Below are positions 16,558-24,857 of a stretch of DNA of 32,493 nucleotides, piece by piece. The stretch comes from Microbispora siamensis (lineage in GTDB: Bacteria > Actinomycetota > Actinomycetes > Streptosporangiales > Streptosporangiaceae). The DNA lies in contig NZ_BOOF01000076.1 in NCBI RefSeq assembly GCF_016863095.1, positions 1-32,493 of the forward strand. The letters run 5' to 3'. The notes below the pieces were generated by a model, which saw nothing but the letters and a program-made list of their open reading frames with translations, had not been told where the DNA came from and ran no database searches. The position numbers and the translations under genes are program-made. Every line of letters starts with the position of its first letter. Positions within the stretch are counted from its first letter, which is position 1.

Positions 16558-17552
16558 GCGATGTCCTTGATATCGAACAGGTGGAGGGCGTTGCCGCCGC
16601 GGACGGCGTCGAGGTCCCCGGCGTCCGGCAGTGCGCCGCGCAGCCGGTCGAGCGGGTCCTCGACGCCCATGTCGAAGGGATGGTCGGAGCCGAGCACGAC
16701 CTGCGAGATCCCGGCCGCCTCGACCAGGGCGCGCAGCGCCGCGGGCTCGTAGACGAGGGAGTCGAACCAGATCCGCCGCAGGTAGGCGCTGGGCGGCTCC
16801 GCGCAGCCCCGCGCCTCGGGCCGTACGCGCCAGCCGTGGTCGGCCCGGCCCACGTACGTGGGCAGGTAGCCGCCGCCGTGCGCGGCCAGCAGCCTCAGGT
16901 CCGGATGCCGGTCGAGCACACCGGAGAAGATCAGATGGGACAGCGCGACGGCGTTCTCCACCGGCTGGCCGACGATGTTGGACAGATACCAATGGTCGAG
17001 CCGCTCGTCCAGCGTGCAGCCGAACGGGTGGAGGAAGACGACCGCGCCGGTCGCCGCCGCGTGCGCCCAGAACGGCTCGTACGCCGGGTCGGACAGCTCG
17101 AGGCCGGGTGCGTGGGAGGAGATCTCCACGCCCTTCAGACCGAGGCCGAGCGCGTGGTCCAGCGCCTCCACCATGAGTCCGGGATGCTGGAGCGGGACCA
17201 GGCCGAGGCCGTGCAGCCGCCCCGGGGCCTGCGCGCAGTGCGCGGCGGTGTGCTCGTTCGCCAGCCGCCACACCGTACGCGCCAGACCTGGGTCCGCCCA
17301 GTAGTGGTAGTGCGACGGGGACGGGCTCACGATCTGCACGTCCACCCCGGCGCGGTCCATGTCGGCCAGCCGTGCCGGCACCCGGGTGAGCCTCGCGAGA
17401 CGCTCGGAGATCATGCGCCCGGAGACCTCCAGGGACTCGGGGCCGTTGCGGCGCGCGTCCAGTTCCCGGTGCTCCGCGTGGCCGGGCCGCCCGGCGACGG
17501 CCTGCTCGATCTCCGGCAGCAGCACGTGCGCGTGCGCGTCGACCGTGATCAC
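16554..17552 (-). CDS. Amidohydrolase-family (ACMSD-like) decarboxylase, operon gene 4
   Basis: This 332-residue metal-dependent hydrolase-fold protein belongs to the branch that includes aminocarboxymuconate-semialdehyde decarboxylase and 5-carboxyvanillate or gamma-resorcylate decarboxylase. Metal ligands are visible: H7-x-H9 (DAHAHV), H175 (FLHPFG), H225 (AAHGGG) and D290 (GSDHPFDMG). In a meta-cleavage operon such a protein removes CO2 from the ring-opened carboxy-semialdehyde, as in the protocatechuate 2,3-cleavage and kynurenine routes; hydrolysis is the alternative. It starts with GTG overlapping the stop of the FAD hydroxylase gene (GTGA) and ends overlapping the dioxygenase start, so three successive proteins are translationally coupled. 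Confidence 0.87.
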   Translation of the reverse strand: MITVDAHAHVLLPEIEQAVAGRPGHAEHRELDARRNGPESLEVSGRMISERLARLTRVPARLADMDRAGVDVQIVSPSPSHYHYWADPGLARTVWRLANEHTAAHCAQAPGRLHGLGLVPLQHPGLMVEALDHALGLGLKGVEISSHAPGLELSDPAYEPFWAHAAATGAVVFLHPFGCTLDERLDHWYLSNIVGQPVENAVALSHLIFSGVLDRHPDLRLLAAHGGGYLPTYVGRADHGWRVRPEARGCAEPPSAYLRRIWFDSLVYEPAALRALVEAAGISQVVLGSDHPFDMGVEDPLDRLRGALPDAGDLDAVRGGNALHLFDIKDIA

Positions 17553-18670
17553 GGCCGCTCCGTCACGAGCGCGCTCATCCGGGCCATCAGCCCGGGCAGG
17601 TCCGCGTCCGGCACGGGGTTCAGCTGCCAGTCGGCCAGCTGCACGGACGCCTCGACCACGGCCTTCACCCGTTCGTGACGGCGGTCCATGAACGCGTCGA
17701 ACAGCGACTGGTCGAGCCGGTCGGCGGCCAGCAGCAATTCGGCCAGGACGGCGGCGTCCTCCAGGCACTGCGCCGCCCCCTGGGCGAGGGTGGGCGGGCA
17801 GGCGTGCGCGGCGTCGCCGACGAGCACGACGCGGCCGCGGTTCCACGGGCGGTCCACCAGCAGCGACTCGAACCAGGTGTAGTTGATGCGGTCCGGGTCG
17901 GTGATGTCCTCGCGGATCTCGGTCCAGGCCCCGCCGTATCCCTCGGCGAGCTCCCGCATGTGCGCGACCTTGTCGCCGACCGCCTCCCTGGGCCTGGCCT
18001 TCTCCACCAGGTAGGCGTACATCGTGTCCTGGCCGGTCGGGCAGTATCCGGCGATGAAGCAGGGGCCGCCGTAGATCAGGTCGGTGCGCTCGACCCCGGC
18101 GGGGCGGCGGGTGTGGACGCGCCAGATGCCCATGCCGGTCGGCCGCGGGGCGACGTCGATTCCGATCAGGGCGCGCACCGCCGAGCGGATGCCGTCGGCT
18201 CCCATCACCAGGTCGTACGCGCCGGTGGTGCCGTCGGACAGCCGCACCTCCACCTGGTCGCCGGTGTCGGTCAGCGCCTCGGCGGTCACCCCGAACCTGG
18301 TCCGCGCCCCGGCCTCGCGTACGGCGTCGGCGAGGACGGCGGCCAGTTCGGGGCGGTTCATGCCGAGCGTGGCGGGCAGGCCGGGACCGCCGGTGCGCGC
18401 GTCGGGGATCTCCGCGAGCAGCGTGCCGTCGGGGGCGCGCAGCCCGAGCGAGTCGAACGGGAAGCCCGCGGCGACGATCCGCTCCCACACCCCGAGGTCG
18501 CGCAGCACCCGCAGCGCGTTGCCCTGCAGGGTGATGCCCGAGCCGAGCGCGGTGGTCGCGGGCTGGATCTCCGCGATGTCCACGGCGACCCCGGCACGGG
18601 CGAGCAGGATCGCCAGGGCCGATCCGGCGGTGCCGCCGCCGACGATGAGGACGTTGCCTACTGCTGGCAT
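17549..18670 (-). CDS. FAD-dependent aromatic hydroxylase (class A flavin monooxygenase), operon gene 3
   Basis: The protein (373 residues, usual family length) has the three FAD signatures of class A monooxygenases. These are the N-terminal GGGTAGSALA (11-20), the central GADGIRSAVR motif (about 157-166) and VLVGDAAHACPP (about 288-299), which binds the ribityl chain. These enzymes use NAD(P)H and O2 to add a hydroxyl to an activated aromatic ring. It would supply the catechol-type substrate for the dioxygenase two genes downstream. The start codon lies 7 bases after the cyclase gene without a strong ribosome site, and the stop overlaps the next gene. The ring substrate cannot be told from sequence. 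Confidence 0.88.
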   Translation of the reverse strand: MPAVGNVLIVGGGTAGSALAILLARAGVAVDIAEIQPATTALGSGITLQGNALRVLRDLGVWERIVAAGFPFDSLGLRAPDGTLLAEIPDARTGGPGLPATLGMNRPELAAVLADAVREAGARTRFGVTAEALTDTGDQVEVRLSDGTTGAYDLVMGADGIRSAVRALIGIDVAPRPTGMGIWRVHTRRPAGVERTDLIYGGPCFIAGYCPTGQDTMYAYLVEKARPREAVGDKVAHMRELAEGYGGAWTEIREDITDPDRINYTWFESLLVDRPWNRGRVVLVGDAAHACPPTLAQGAAQCLEDAAVLAELLLAADRLDQSLFDAFMDRRHERVKAVVEASVQLADWQLNPVPDADLPGLMARMSALVTERP

Positions 18671-18677
18671 GAGGGAC

Positions 18678-19622
18678 TCACTTGATCGCGAGGGGGTTGA
18701 CGGGGGAGCCGACCGCGCCCGTGATCGGGAGCGGGGCGGCGGCGAGGAAGAACTCGTACACGCCGTCGTCGGCGCAGTGGTCGGCGAGCGCGTCCAGGTC
18801 CCACATCTCGCCGACGAGCAGGCCGATGTGCGGGATGGCCACCTGGTGCAGCGGCTGGAAGGCGCCCTCGAACTCGTTGGGGCGCACCTCGAAGCCCCAC
18901 GTGTCGGTGGCGATGGCCGCGATCTCGGTGCGGTGCAGCCAGCCGGCGCTCCAGAACGACAGGCCGGGGGCAGGGCCGCCGGCGTAGTCGCCCCAGCCCT
19001 CCCTCCTTGCCCTGGTCAGCTGCCCGGTCCGTACGCACACGATGTCGCCGCGGCCGACCGTGACGCCGTGCGCCGCGGCCGTGGCGTTCAGGTGCTCCTC
19101 GGTGATCGCGAATCCGTCCGGCAGTTCCCCGCCGCCGATCACGCGCCCCACGTCGAGCAGCACGCCGCGGCCGGCGACCGGCGCGGCCATGTGCTCGATG
19201 CCGGTGACCTGGTCGCCCTCGCTGGTGACGACCCGGTCGGCGGGCCGGCCGTTCCAGGCCCTGCCGTGGTCGAAGATGTGGCCGAGGCCGTCCCACTGGG
19301 TGGAGCACTGCAGGGGCATCGCGATGACGTCGTCCGCGCCGCCGAATCCGTGCGGGAACCCCTGGTCGCCGTGGACCGCGTCCACCCCGGTGTCCAGCAT
19401 CGTGTGCACCGGGTTGGTGCGGCGCCGCCAGCCCTTCTGCGGGCCGTTCATGTCGAACCGCTGGGCCAGCGAGAACGACACGCCCGTGCGGGCGCACGCC
19501 GCGCCCTCCCGGCGCTTGGCCTCGTCGATGAAGTTGACCGTGCCGAGCACGTCGTCGGAACCCCAGCGGCCCCAGTTGGAGTGTTTCGCCGCGGCGTCGG
19601 CGATCGCGTTCTCCGGTGTCAT
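18678..19622 (-). CDS. Cyclase-family (kynurenine formamidase-like) metal hydrolase, operon gene 2
   Basis: This 314-residue protein belongs to the putative cyclase family (PF04199), which includes bacterial kynurenine formamidase KynB and isatin hydrolase. The metal-binding block appears in the variant QWDGLGHIFDHG (109-120) in place of the usual HxGTHxDxPxH, as in the longer cyclase subfamily. Further marks are RGVLLDVGR (152-160), RGDIVCVRTG (191-200) and NPLAIK at the end. It would hydrolyse an amide or a lactam/lactone ring. Its ATG overlaps the stop of the first FAH gene (ATGA). In this operon it may open an N-formyl or cyclic amide substrate or a pathway lactone (inference). Confidence 0.85.
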   Translation of the reverse strand: MTPENAIADAAAKHSNWGRWGSDDVLGTVNFIDEAKRREGAACARTGVSFSLAQRFDMNGPQKGWRRRTNPVHTMLDTGVDAVHGDQGFPHGFGGADDVIAMPLQCSTQWDGLGHIFDHGRAWNGRPADRVVTSEGDQVTGIEHMAAPVAGRGVLLDVGRVIGGGELPDGFAITEEHLNATAAAHGVTVGRGDIVCVRTGQLTRARREGWGDYAGGPAPGLSFWSAGWLHRTEIAAIATDTWGFEVRPNEFEGAFQPLHQVAIPHIGLLVGEMWDLDALADHCADDGVYEFFLAAAPLPITGAVGSPVNPLAIK

Positions 19623-20605
19623 GCCGCCTCGCTCACACAGCGGTTGCGCTGGACGCCCAGCCCGGTGATCGTGCCCTCCATCACGTCGCCCGGCCGCAGC
19701 AGCCGGCCCCAGTGCATGCCGTTGCCGGCCGGGCTGCCGGTCAGCACCAGGTCGCCGGGCAGCAGTTCGACGGTCTGCGAGGCGTACGACACCAGCCGCG
19801 CCACGTCGAAGATCATGTCCTTGGTGGTCTCGTCCTGCATGACCTTCCCGTTGAGCCGGAGCGTCACCCGCAGGTTCCCGGGGTCGCCGACGAAGGCGGC
19901 CGGCACCAGGTAGGGCCCGAGCGGGGTGAACGTCGGGGCGTTCTTCGCCCGCAGCCAGTCGGTGCCGATCTCCGGCATGTCGCGGCGGAACACCACCTCG
20001 CGGGCGGTGACGTCGTTGGCGATCGTGTACGCGGCGACGTGCTCCAGGGCGTGCTCGGAGGGCACCCGGAAGGCCGGGCGGCCGATCACCGCCGCCAGCT
20101 CCAGCTCCCAGTCGGGCTTGGTGCACCAGGCCGGGATGACCACGTCGTCGTACGGGCCGGTCACCGAGGAGGGCAGGCCGATGAACACGTACGGCTGGTC
20201 CTCGGCCGCGCGGCGGTCCATCATCGCGGCGGTCTCGGCCCGCACCTGTTCGGCGGGTCGGCCGCCCTCGGGCTCGTGCGCCACCGCCAGGTCGATCACA
20301 TGGGTGCGGTAGTTGGCGCCGGACTGCAAGATCTGCCGGGGCTCGACCGGCGCGTGCACCCGCTGGTCCGCCAGCGGCAGCCGTTCTCCGGGCGTCTGTG
20401 CCGCCTGCCGAAGCAGCGGCAGGACCTCGTCCCAGCGCTCCAGCAGCGCCCGCGTGCTGCCGTACGTCGCGAGCGCGGGGACGGTGCGCAGGTCCAGGAC
20501 GTGATCGCCGATGATCAGGCCGGGGAAGGCCGCGCTGCCGGAAAAGGCGCGGGCGGAGAAGGTGCCGAGCGCGAACGGGCCGGCAAGGGGCGGGGATGCT
20601 TCCAC
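19619..20605 (-). CDS. Fumarylacetoacetate hydrolase (FAH) family protein, first gene of the aromatic operon
   Basis: This 328-residue FAH-fold protein has metal ligands E167 and E169 (DWELELAAVIG) and D198 (IANDVTARE), with K221 (RAKNAPTFTPLGP) and the domain end LTGSPAGNG. An N-terminal domain of about 85 residues precedes the catalytic core. It is likely to split or decarboxylate a ring-opened oxo-acid. The start is GTG with GGGAGGA upstream, facing the divergent LysR gene 106 bases away. The next gene overlaps its stop. It heads the transcript that runs to the terminator at 13861-13888. Confidence 0.9.
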   Translation of the reverse strand: MEASPPLAGPFALGTFSARAFSGSAAFPGLIIGDHVLDLRTVPALATYGSTRALLERWDEVLPLLRQAAQTPGERLPLADQRVHAPVEPRQILQSGANYRTHVIDLAVAHEPEGGRPAEQVRAETAAMMDRRAAEDQPYVFIGLPSSVTGPYDDVVIPAWCTKPDWELELAAVIGRPAFRVPSEHALEHVAAYTIANDVTAREVVFRRDMPEIGTDWLRAKNAPTFTPLGPYLVPAAFVGDPGNLRVTLRLNGKVMQDETTKDMIFDVARLVSYASQTVELLPGDLVLTGSPAGNGMHWGRLLRPGDVMEGTITGLGVQRNRCVSEAA

Positions 20606-20652
20606 GAGGTTTCCTCCCGGTGCGGTGCCCTTAACCTTGGACCTGACGGAAT

Positions 20653-20699
20653 GATTTGGGAAATCGATTCTTTAGATCTGGTCAATCCATGCAATGGAT
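20653..20699. promoter_or_regulatory. LysR operator region between the aromatic operon and its regulator
   Basis: Two inverted repeats lie in the 106-bp divergent gap: GATTT-GGG-AAATC (20653-20665) and ATCCAT-GCA-ATGGAT (20685-20699). The second contains the T-N11-A pattern of LysR sites. The region is AT-rich for this genome, and on the minus strand TTGACC reads as a -35 candidate toward the operon. The usual picture is autoregulation of LysR plus inducer-dependent activation of the operon. Confidence 0.55.
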
Positions 20700-20711
20700 A
20701 GTGAGGGCGCC

Positions 20712-21641
20712 GTGAACCTCGAGAGGCTCGACCTCAACCTCCTGGTCGCCCTGTGCGCCCTGCTGGAGGAGCGCAACGTGACCCGGGCGGGCGCGCGGAT
20801 CGGGCTGAGCCAGCCCGCGACGAGCGCCGCCCTGGCCAGGCTCCGCCGCCACTTCGGCGACGAACTGCTGGTCAGGCAGGGCAACCGCTACGAGCTGACG
20901 CCCCTCGGCACCGCCCTGCGCGCTCCCGCCGCGAACGCCTACGCGATGCTGGAGCGGCTGTTCACCAGCCGCGCGGACTTCAACCCGGCAACCGAGCGGC
21001 ACGAGTTCACCCTGCTGTCCTCCGACTACGCGATCGCCGTCTTCGGCGCGGAACTCGCCCGCGTCCTGCACGCCGAGGCGCCCGGCGTACGGCTGCACTT
21101 CCTCCCCGCGTCGCCCGGCATCGTGGAGAACGCCGACTCCACCCTCGGCGGGGTGGACGGGATGCTGATGCCACACGGCGTGATCAGCGACTTCCCGGCG
21201 GTGGAGCTGTACCGCGACGAGTGGGTCTGCCTGGTCTCCGCCGACAACCCGGACGTAGGGGAGCGGCTCACGATGGACGACCTGGCCCGGCTGCCGTGGG
21301 TGGTCTACCAGCGGCCGTTCGACGCCCCGGTGGCCCGTCAGTTGTCCATGCTCGGGCTGGAACCGCACGTGGACGTGTCCGTGCACAGCTTCCAGCTCCT
21401 GCCGAGCCTGGTGGCGGGCACCCGCAGGATCGCACTGATCCAGCGGCGCCTGGCCGGCCTGCTGCGCGACCTCGCCCCGGTCCGCGCGCTGCCCTGCCCG
21501 TTCCCGGCCGTGCCGCTGCAGGAGGCCCTGTGGTGGCACCCCGTCCACACGCACGACGCCGCCCACATCTGGCTGCGCGAGACCGCCGCCCGGGTGGGCG
21601 CCGACCTGCCCGCGCTGCCGGGCCATCCACCGGATGGATGA
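20712..21641 (+). CDS. LysR-family transcriptional regulator of the aromatic operon
   Basis: The protein has 309 residues from the GTG at 20712. It starts NLERLDLNLLVAL, followed by the winged helix-turn-helix (about 4-63: NVTRAGARIGLSQPATS, then LARLRRHFGDELLVR). An effector-binding domain (about 88-305) of the NodD/LinR-like type follows. GTG 20712 has GAGGG five bases upstream and gives the standard family start; the ATG at 20694 adds six residues and overlaps the palindrome thought to be an operator. It is divergent from the seven-gene operon, the classic place for a LysR activator that responds to a pathway substrate or intermediate. Confidence 0.9.
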   Translation: MNLERLDLNLLVALCALLEERNVTRAGARIGLSQPATSAALARLRRHFGDELLVRQGNRYELTPLGTALRAPAANAYAMLERLFTSRADFNPATERHEFTLLSSDYAIAVFGAELARVLHAEAPGVRLHFLPASPGIVENADSTLGGVDGMLMPHGVISDFPAVELYRDEWVCLVSADNPDVGERLTMDDLARLPWVVYQRPFDAPVARQLSMLGLEPHVDVSVHSFQLLPSLVAGTRRIALIQRRLAGLLRDLAPVRALPCPFPAVPLQEALWWHPVHTHDAAHIWLRETAARVGADLPALPGHPPDG

Positions 21642-21732
21642 CGACCATCGGCACTTTCCGTCTTCCGCGCACCGCGCCGGATGTCTGACAGTGATGCCAC
21701 CCACTTCCCCGCGACATCCAGCGAGGCCCCGC

Positions 21733-22923
21733 ATGTCCCAATCGGTCTCCGCCACGCGGGCGGGTCTGCCCCAGCTCATCGTGCTGCTCGTCGGGAGCTG
21801 CATGCCCGTGCTCGGGGCCGTCCTGCTCTCCCCGGTCCTGCCCCGCATGAGCGAGCACTTCGCCGCCACGCCGGGCGCCGCCGTCCTGGTCCCGGTCGTC
21901 CTGACCGTTCCCGCGCTGTTCGTCGCGCTGGGGGCGCCCTTCGCCGGCGCCATCGCGGACCGGTTCGACCGCAAGCGGCTGCTGATCGTCGCCATGGTCG
22001 CCTACTCGGTCTTCGGCACCGCGCCGCTCTACCTGGACTCGCTCCAGGCCATCCTGGTCAGCCGGGTGCTCGTCGGCGTGTGCGAGGCGGCCATCATGAC
22101 CTGCTGCACCACCCTGATCGCCGACTACTGGTCCGGGCCCCGCCGGGCCCGCTACCTCGGCATGCAGACCCTCGCCACCACCGTCGCCGCGACCGTCTTC
22201 TTCGCGCTCGGCGGCCTGCTCGGCGCCGGAGGCTGGCGCACGCCCTTCTGGATGTACGCCGCCGCCGCGCTCACCGCGATCCCCATGGCGTTCCTGCTGT
22301 GGCAGCCCGCCGCCTCCCGCCACGAGGACCGGCAGCCCTGGCCCTGGCGCGCCCTCGCCCTGCCCTCCCTGGTGACGGTCGGCGGAGGAGTCGTCTTCTA
22401 CACGCTGATTGTGCAACTGTCGTACGTGCTGGACGGGGCGGAGGTCGCCGACACCGCCGCCATCGGCGGCGTCACCGCGCTGATGTCCCTGGCGACCGCC
22501 GTCGGGGCAGGCCTGTTCGCCAAGGCCGCGGGCCGCGGCGCGCGGGCGCTGCTCGTCGCGGAGTTCGCGCTGTCCGGGCTCGGGCTGCTGCTGATCTTCG
22601 CTACCGGGTCCGTGCCCGTGATCGTCGCGGGTGCCGTGCTCACCGGGTTCGCCACCGGGCTGCTGCTGCCGACCCTGCTCACGTGGGCGGTCGGCGGGCT
22701 GCCGTTCGCGCGGCGGGGCCGCGGCACCGGGCTGTGGACCGCCGCTTTGTTCCTCGGCGAGTTCCTTTCCCCGTTGCTCGTCAGCGCCCTTACCGCGTTG
22801 ACCGGAGGACTCGGCGCGTCCCTCGCGGTGATCGGCGTCGCGTCGCTGGCGCTGGCCGCCCTGGTCGCCACCGTCCTGACCGTCCCGGCGTCACCCCTCG
22901 ACGCCGCCGTCACCGCGGATTAG
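21733..22923 (+). CDS. MFS transporter, probable importer for the aromatic substrate
   Basis: This 396-residue membrane protein shows about twelve hydrophobic segments. The loop 2-3 signature is AGAIADRFDRKRLL (about 75-88), typical of the major facilitator superfamily, and VGVCEAAIMT follows in the fourth segment. It lies 91 bases after LysR in the same direction, so both may share a transcript, and it probably serves the adjacent aromatic pathway as importer; export is possible. The start is the ATG at 21733. In-frame starts at 21694 and 21634 would add Pro/His-rich tails without membrane character. The upstream GCGAGG site is weak. Confidence 0.85.
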   Translation: MSQSVSATRAGLPQLIVLLVGSCMPVLGAVLLSPVLPRMSEHFAATPGAAVLVPVVLTVPALFVALGAPFAGAIADRFDRKRLLIVAMVAYSVFGTAPLYLDSLQAILVSRVLVGVCEAAIMTCCTTLIADYWSGPRRARYLGMQTLATTVAATVFFALGGLLGAGGWRTPFWMYAAAALTAIPMAFLLWQPAASRHEDRQPWPWRALALPSLVTVGGGVVFYTLIVQLSYVLDGAEVADTAAIGGVTALMSLATAVGAGLFAKAAGRGARALLVAEFALSGLGLLLIFATGSVPVIVAGAVLTGFATGLLLPTLLTWAVGGLPFARRGRGTGLWTAALFLGEFLSPLLVSALTALTGGLGASLAVIGVASLALAALVATVLTVPASPLDAAVTAD

Positions 22924-22960
22924 CCGGTTCCCCGCCCGCACTGGTGCCGGACGCTCCTCG

Positions 22961-22981
22961 CCCGGTTCAATTCGAACCGGG
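22961..22981 (+). terminator. Hairpin after the MFS gene
   Basis: CCCGGTTC and GAACCGGG form a perfect 8-bp stem with a 5-base AATTC loop, 38 bases past the MFS stop and 28 bases before the next gene. Confidence 0.55.
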
Positions 22982-23008
22982 ATCGTCGGCGTCGGTTCGG
23001 GAGGGTAT

Positions 23009-24061
23009 GTGCCGGTGTTCGCGTGTGCGGGTTGCGAAGCCGTGCTGACCTCGCCCGTGGTGCGGGTCGCGCTTCCCGACCACGCCCACCAGACGTACGG
23101 CCATGAACTGCTTCCCGCTCTCATGGAATCGGGGACGTACGCCGTGGACCCGGAGCCTTCCGGATGGCCCTGGCGGCCCTGGGAGGAGATCGATGAGCGG
23201 GAAGCCGAGGGCCGGGGCGTGTACGCGCCGCTGTACTCCCTGTCGTACGGGCCATCGGGAGCGATCGCGGTCTCGCCGGGCGACGTCCGCGGGACCGTTC
23301 TGATTCCCCAGCGGTGTGACGGCCTCTGCTGCGGCCTGGATGGCAGGAACGGCCCGAACCTGGCCTGTGAGCAGTGCGGACGAGAAGTGGCGACCCGGGT
23401 CGACGACTGCTCGTACTGGCATGTGGTGTGGCTGGATCCGCGGGCGGTTCGCGCCGTCGGCGTCGCCGGGCCCGAGCGTCGAGTGCTCGCCTGGGGGGAA
23501 CTGCGCGACGAAGAGGCGGAAATTCCGGCGATCGAGCCGATCGGGGCGTGGAGCCCGGTGTGGGAGGCCGCGGTCGCGGCGGCGCTGGCCCGTCTCCTGG
23601 TGGCGTCCGGCGGTGCGCGGGTGGCCGTGCCCGCCGGCGCCGTCGCCGACGTGTTCCGTCCGGGGCTCGACGTGCTGCTTCCGCCGGGGCCACCGATGAG
23701 GAGCCTGTCCCTGGCGGGGCCGGGGCTGCCCGCCGCGACCTCGGACATCGTCCTGGTCCCGCGGCATCCGCAGACGGGTGAGGCGTGGCCATACGGTGCG
23801 GGGGTGCCGGTGCCGCTGAGCGCAGAGGTGTGGACGTATCTGGCCTTCCATGACGATCGGCGACTCATCGCCGTTTCGCGCGGGCGGGCCGGCGACGCCT
23901 GCCGCGACTCTCTTCCACCGCTGCTGCCGTTTCGCCCGTTCCGGCCTGACTGGGATGTGTTCCTCGACACGCTGGCACGGCTGCCGGAGGTTCGTGAGCC
24001 GTGGCTGCGTGCGATCTACGACCGTGTGAAGAACGGCCGATACAGCGCCCCCTTCCTGTGA
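23009..24061 (+). CDS. Conserved actinomycete protein with paired cysteines (putative zinc-ribbon), function unknown
   Basis: The protein has 350 residues. GTG 23009 follows GGGAGG closely. The N-terminus has a CxxC pair (C6, C9: FACAGCEA). A second cysteine cluster lies at 103-134: C103, C107, C108, C120, C123 and C134, including LACEQCGREVATR. Both look like zinc-binding ribbons. The middle and C-terminal parts (about 190-340) have no motif I recognise, and there is no signal peptide or membrane segment, so it is cytoplasmic. Similar proteins are, from memory, common as hypotheticals in Streptomyces and relatives. It stands alone, convergent with the HxlR gene. Confidence 0.8.
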   Translation: MPVFACAGCEAVLTSPVVRVALPDHAHQTYGHELLPALMESGTYAVDPEPSGWPWRPWEEIDEREAEGRGVYAPLYSLSYGPSGAIAVSPGDVRGTVLIPQRCDGLCCGLDGRNGPNLACEQCGREVATRVDDCSYWHVVWLDPRAVRAVGVAGPERRVLAWGELRDEEAEIPAIEPIGAWSPVWEAAVAAALARLLVASGGARVAVPAGAVADVFRPGLDVLLPPGPPMRSLSLAGPGLPAATSDIVLVPRHPQTGEAWPYGAGVPVPLSAEVWTYLAFHDDRRLIAVSRGRAGDACRDSLPPLLPFRPFRPDWDVFLDTLARLPEVREPWLRAIYDRVKNGRYSAPFL

Positions 24062-24097
24062 TGTCCGGGGGACCGTCTTCGCGCGATGCCGTCCGGG

Positions 24098-24745
24098 TCA
24101 GAAGCGGAACGTCTCGACGAATCGGTGGAGAAGCGCGGGATCACCCTGCACTCGTACGCTGCCGTCGGCGAGTGCTTGGCCGGGAGTCGTGGCGCCGGTC
24201 ATCAGGGCGTGGATCCCTCGGTCGTTCAGCCTCTCGACGACGAGGTCCGGGGCGGGGTGCGGGCCGATGCCGACCGTCAGTGCCCCGTCGGTGATCTGTA
24301 GGCGGAGGGTGAAGTCGCCCATGCGGACCTCGTAGCCGACGGTCATTTCCCGGGCTGCTTCCGGGCGGTAGGTGGTGCGGAAGGCCATGGCGACCGACTC
24401 GGGGGTGACGACCTCGCCGGCACGGGGCTCGGTCATGGTCTTGGCACCCCAGCGGCCCAGCGCGATCAGTGCCGGTTCGAGCTCACGTCCGTAGTCGGTG
24501 AGCTCGTAGACGACCGCGCGCTCGGGGTGCGGCAGCGCGCGGCGGAGGACCAGGCCCGCCTCTTCGAGTTGTCTGAGGCGGGCCGAGAGGATGTTGGTCG
24601 GGATGGAACGCAGGCCCTTGTGCAGGTCCGTGTAGCGCAGGGGTCCCGACAGCAGGTCGCGGACGATCAGCAGGGTCCAGCGTTCGCCGACCATTTCCAT
24701 CGCACGGGCCAGGCCGCAGAACTGTCCGTACTCACGAGCCGCCAT
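24098..24745 (-). CDS. HxlR-family winged-helix regulator with SCP2-like C-terminal domain
   Basis: This 215-residue protein opens with the HxlR signature (FCGLARAMEMVGERWTLLI, 9-27), followed by the DNA-binding wing (LRSIPTNILSARLRQLEEAGLV, 45-66). The second half (about 132-213) looks like a sterol-carrier (SCP2-like) fold: FTLRLQITDGALTVGIGP and a GDPALLHRF end, which may bind a hydrophobic ligand. The start is ATG 24745, with TAGGA 8 bases upstream; longer starts run through the promoter. It is divergent from an alpha/beta-hydrolase gene with a palindromic operator between, so it probably represses that gene and itself. Confidence 0.9.
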   Translation of the reverse strand: MAAREYGQFCGLARAMEMVGERWTLLIVRDLLSGPLRYTDLHKGLRSIPTNILSARLRQLEEAGLVLRRALPHPERAVVYELTDYGRELEPALIALGRWGAKTMTEPRAGEVVTPESVAMAFRTTYRPEAAREMTVGYEVRMGDFTLRLQITDGALTVGIGPHPAPDLVVERLNDRGIHALMTGATTPGQALADGSVRVQGDPALLHRFVETFRF

Positions 24746-24771
24746 GCTGCAGATCCTACCGCGAACTTCAG

Positions 24772-24800
24772 TTGACAAAGCACGCTTGTAAAAGACAAGC
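24772..24800. promoter_or_regulatory. HxlR operator and -35 box in the divergent promoter
   Basis: GCTTGT-AAAAG-ACAAGC (24784-24800) is a perfect 6-5-6 palindrome of the kind bound by HxlR dimers. A consensus TTGACA at 24772-24777 points toward the hydrolase. The operator would cover the space between -35 and -10, fitting repression. Confidence 0.6.
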
Positions 24801-24857
24801 TTGCTGCTCGTTCGGCCGTTCGGCCGATCCACCTGGTGTCATCCGAGGAGTGAACGC

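Noticed and set aside
22961..22981. tRNA T-arm or attachment-site fragment (GGTTCAATTC pattern)
   Set aside because: The stem-loop does not have the 5-bp stem/7-base loop geometry, and no acceptor or anticodon arm lies nearby. It is better read as a terminator.
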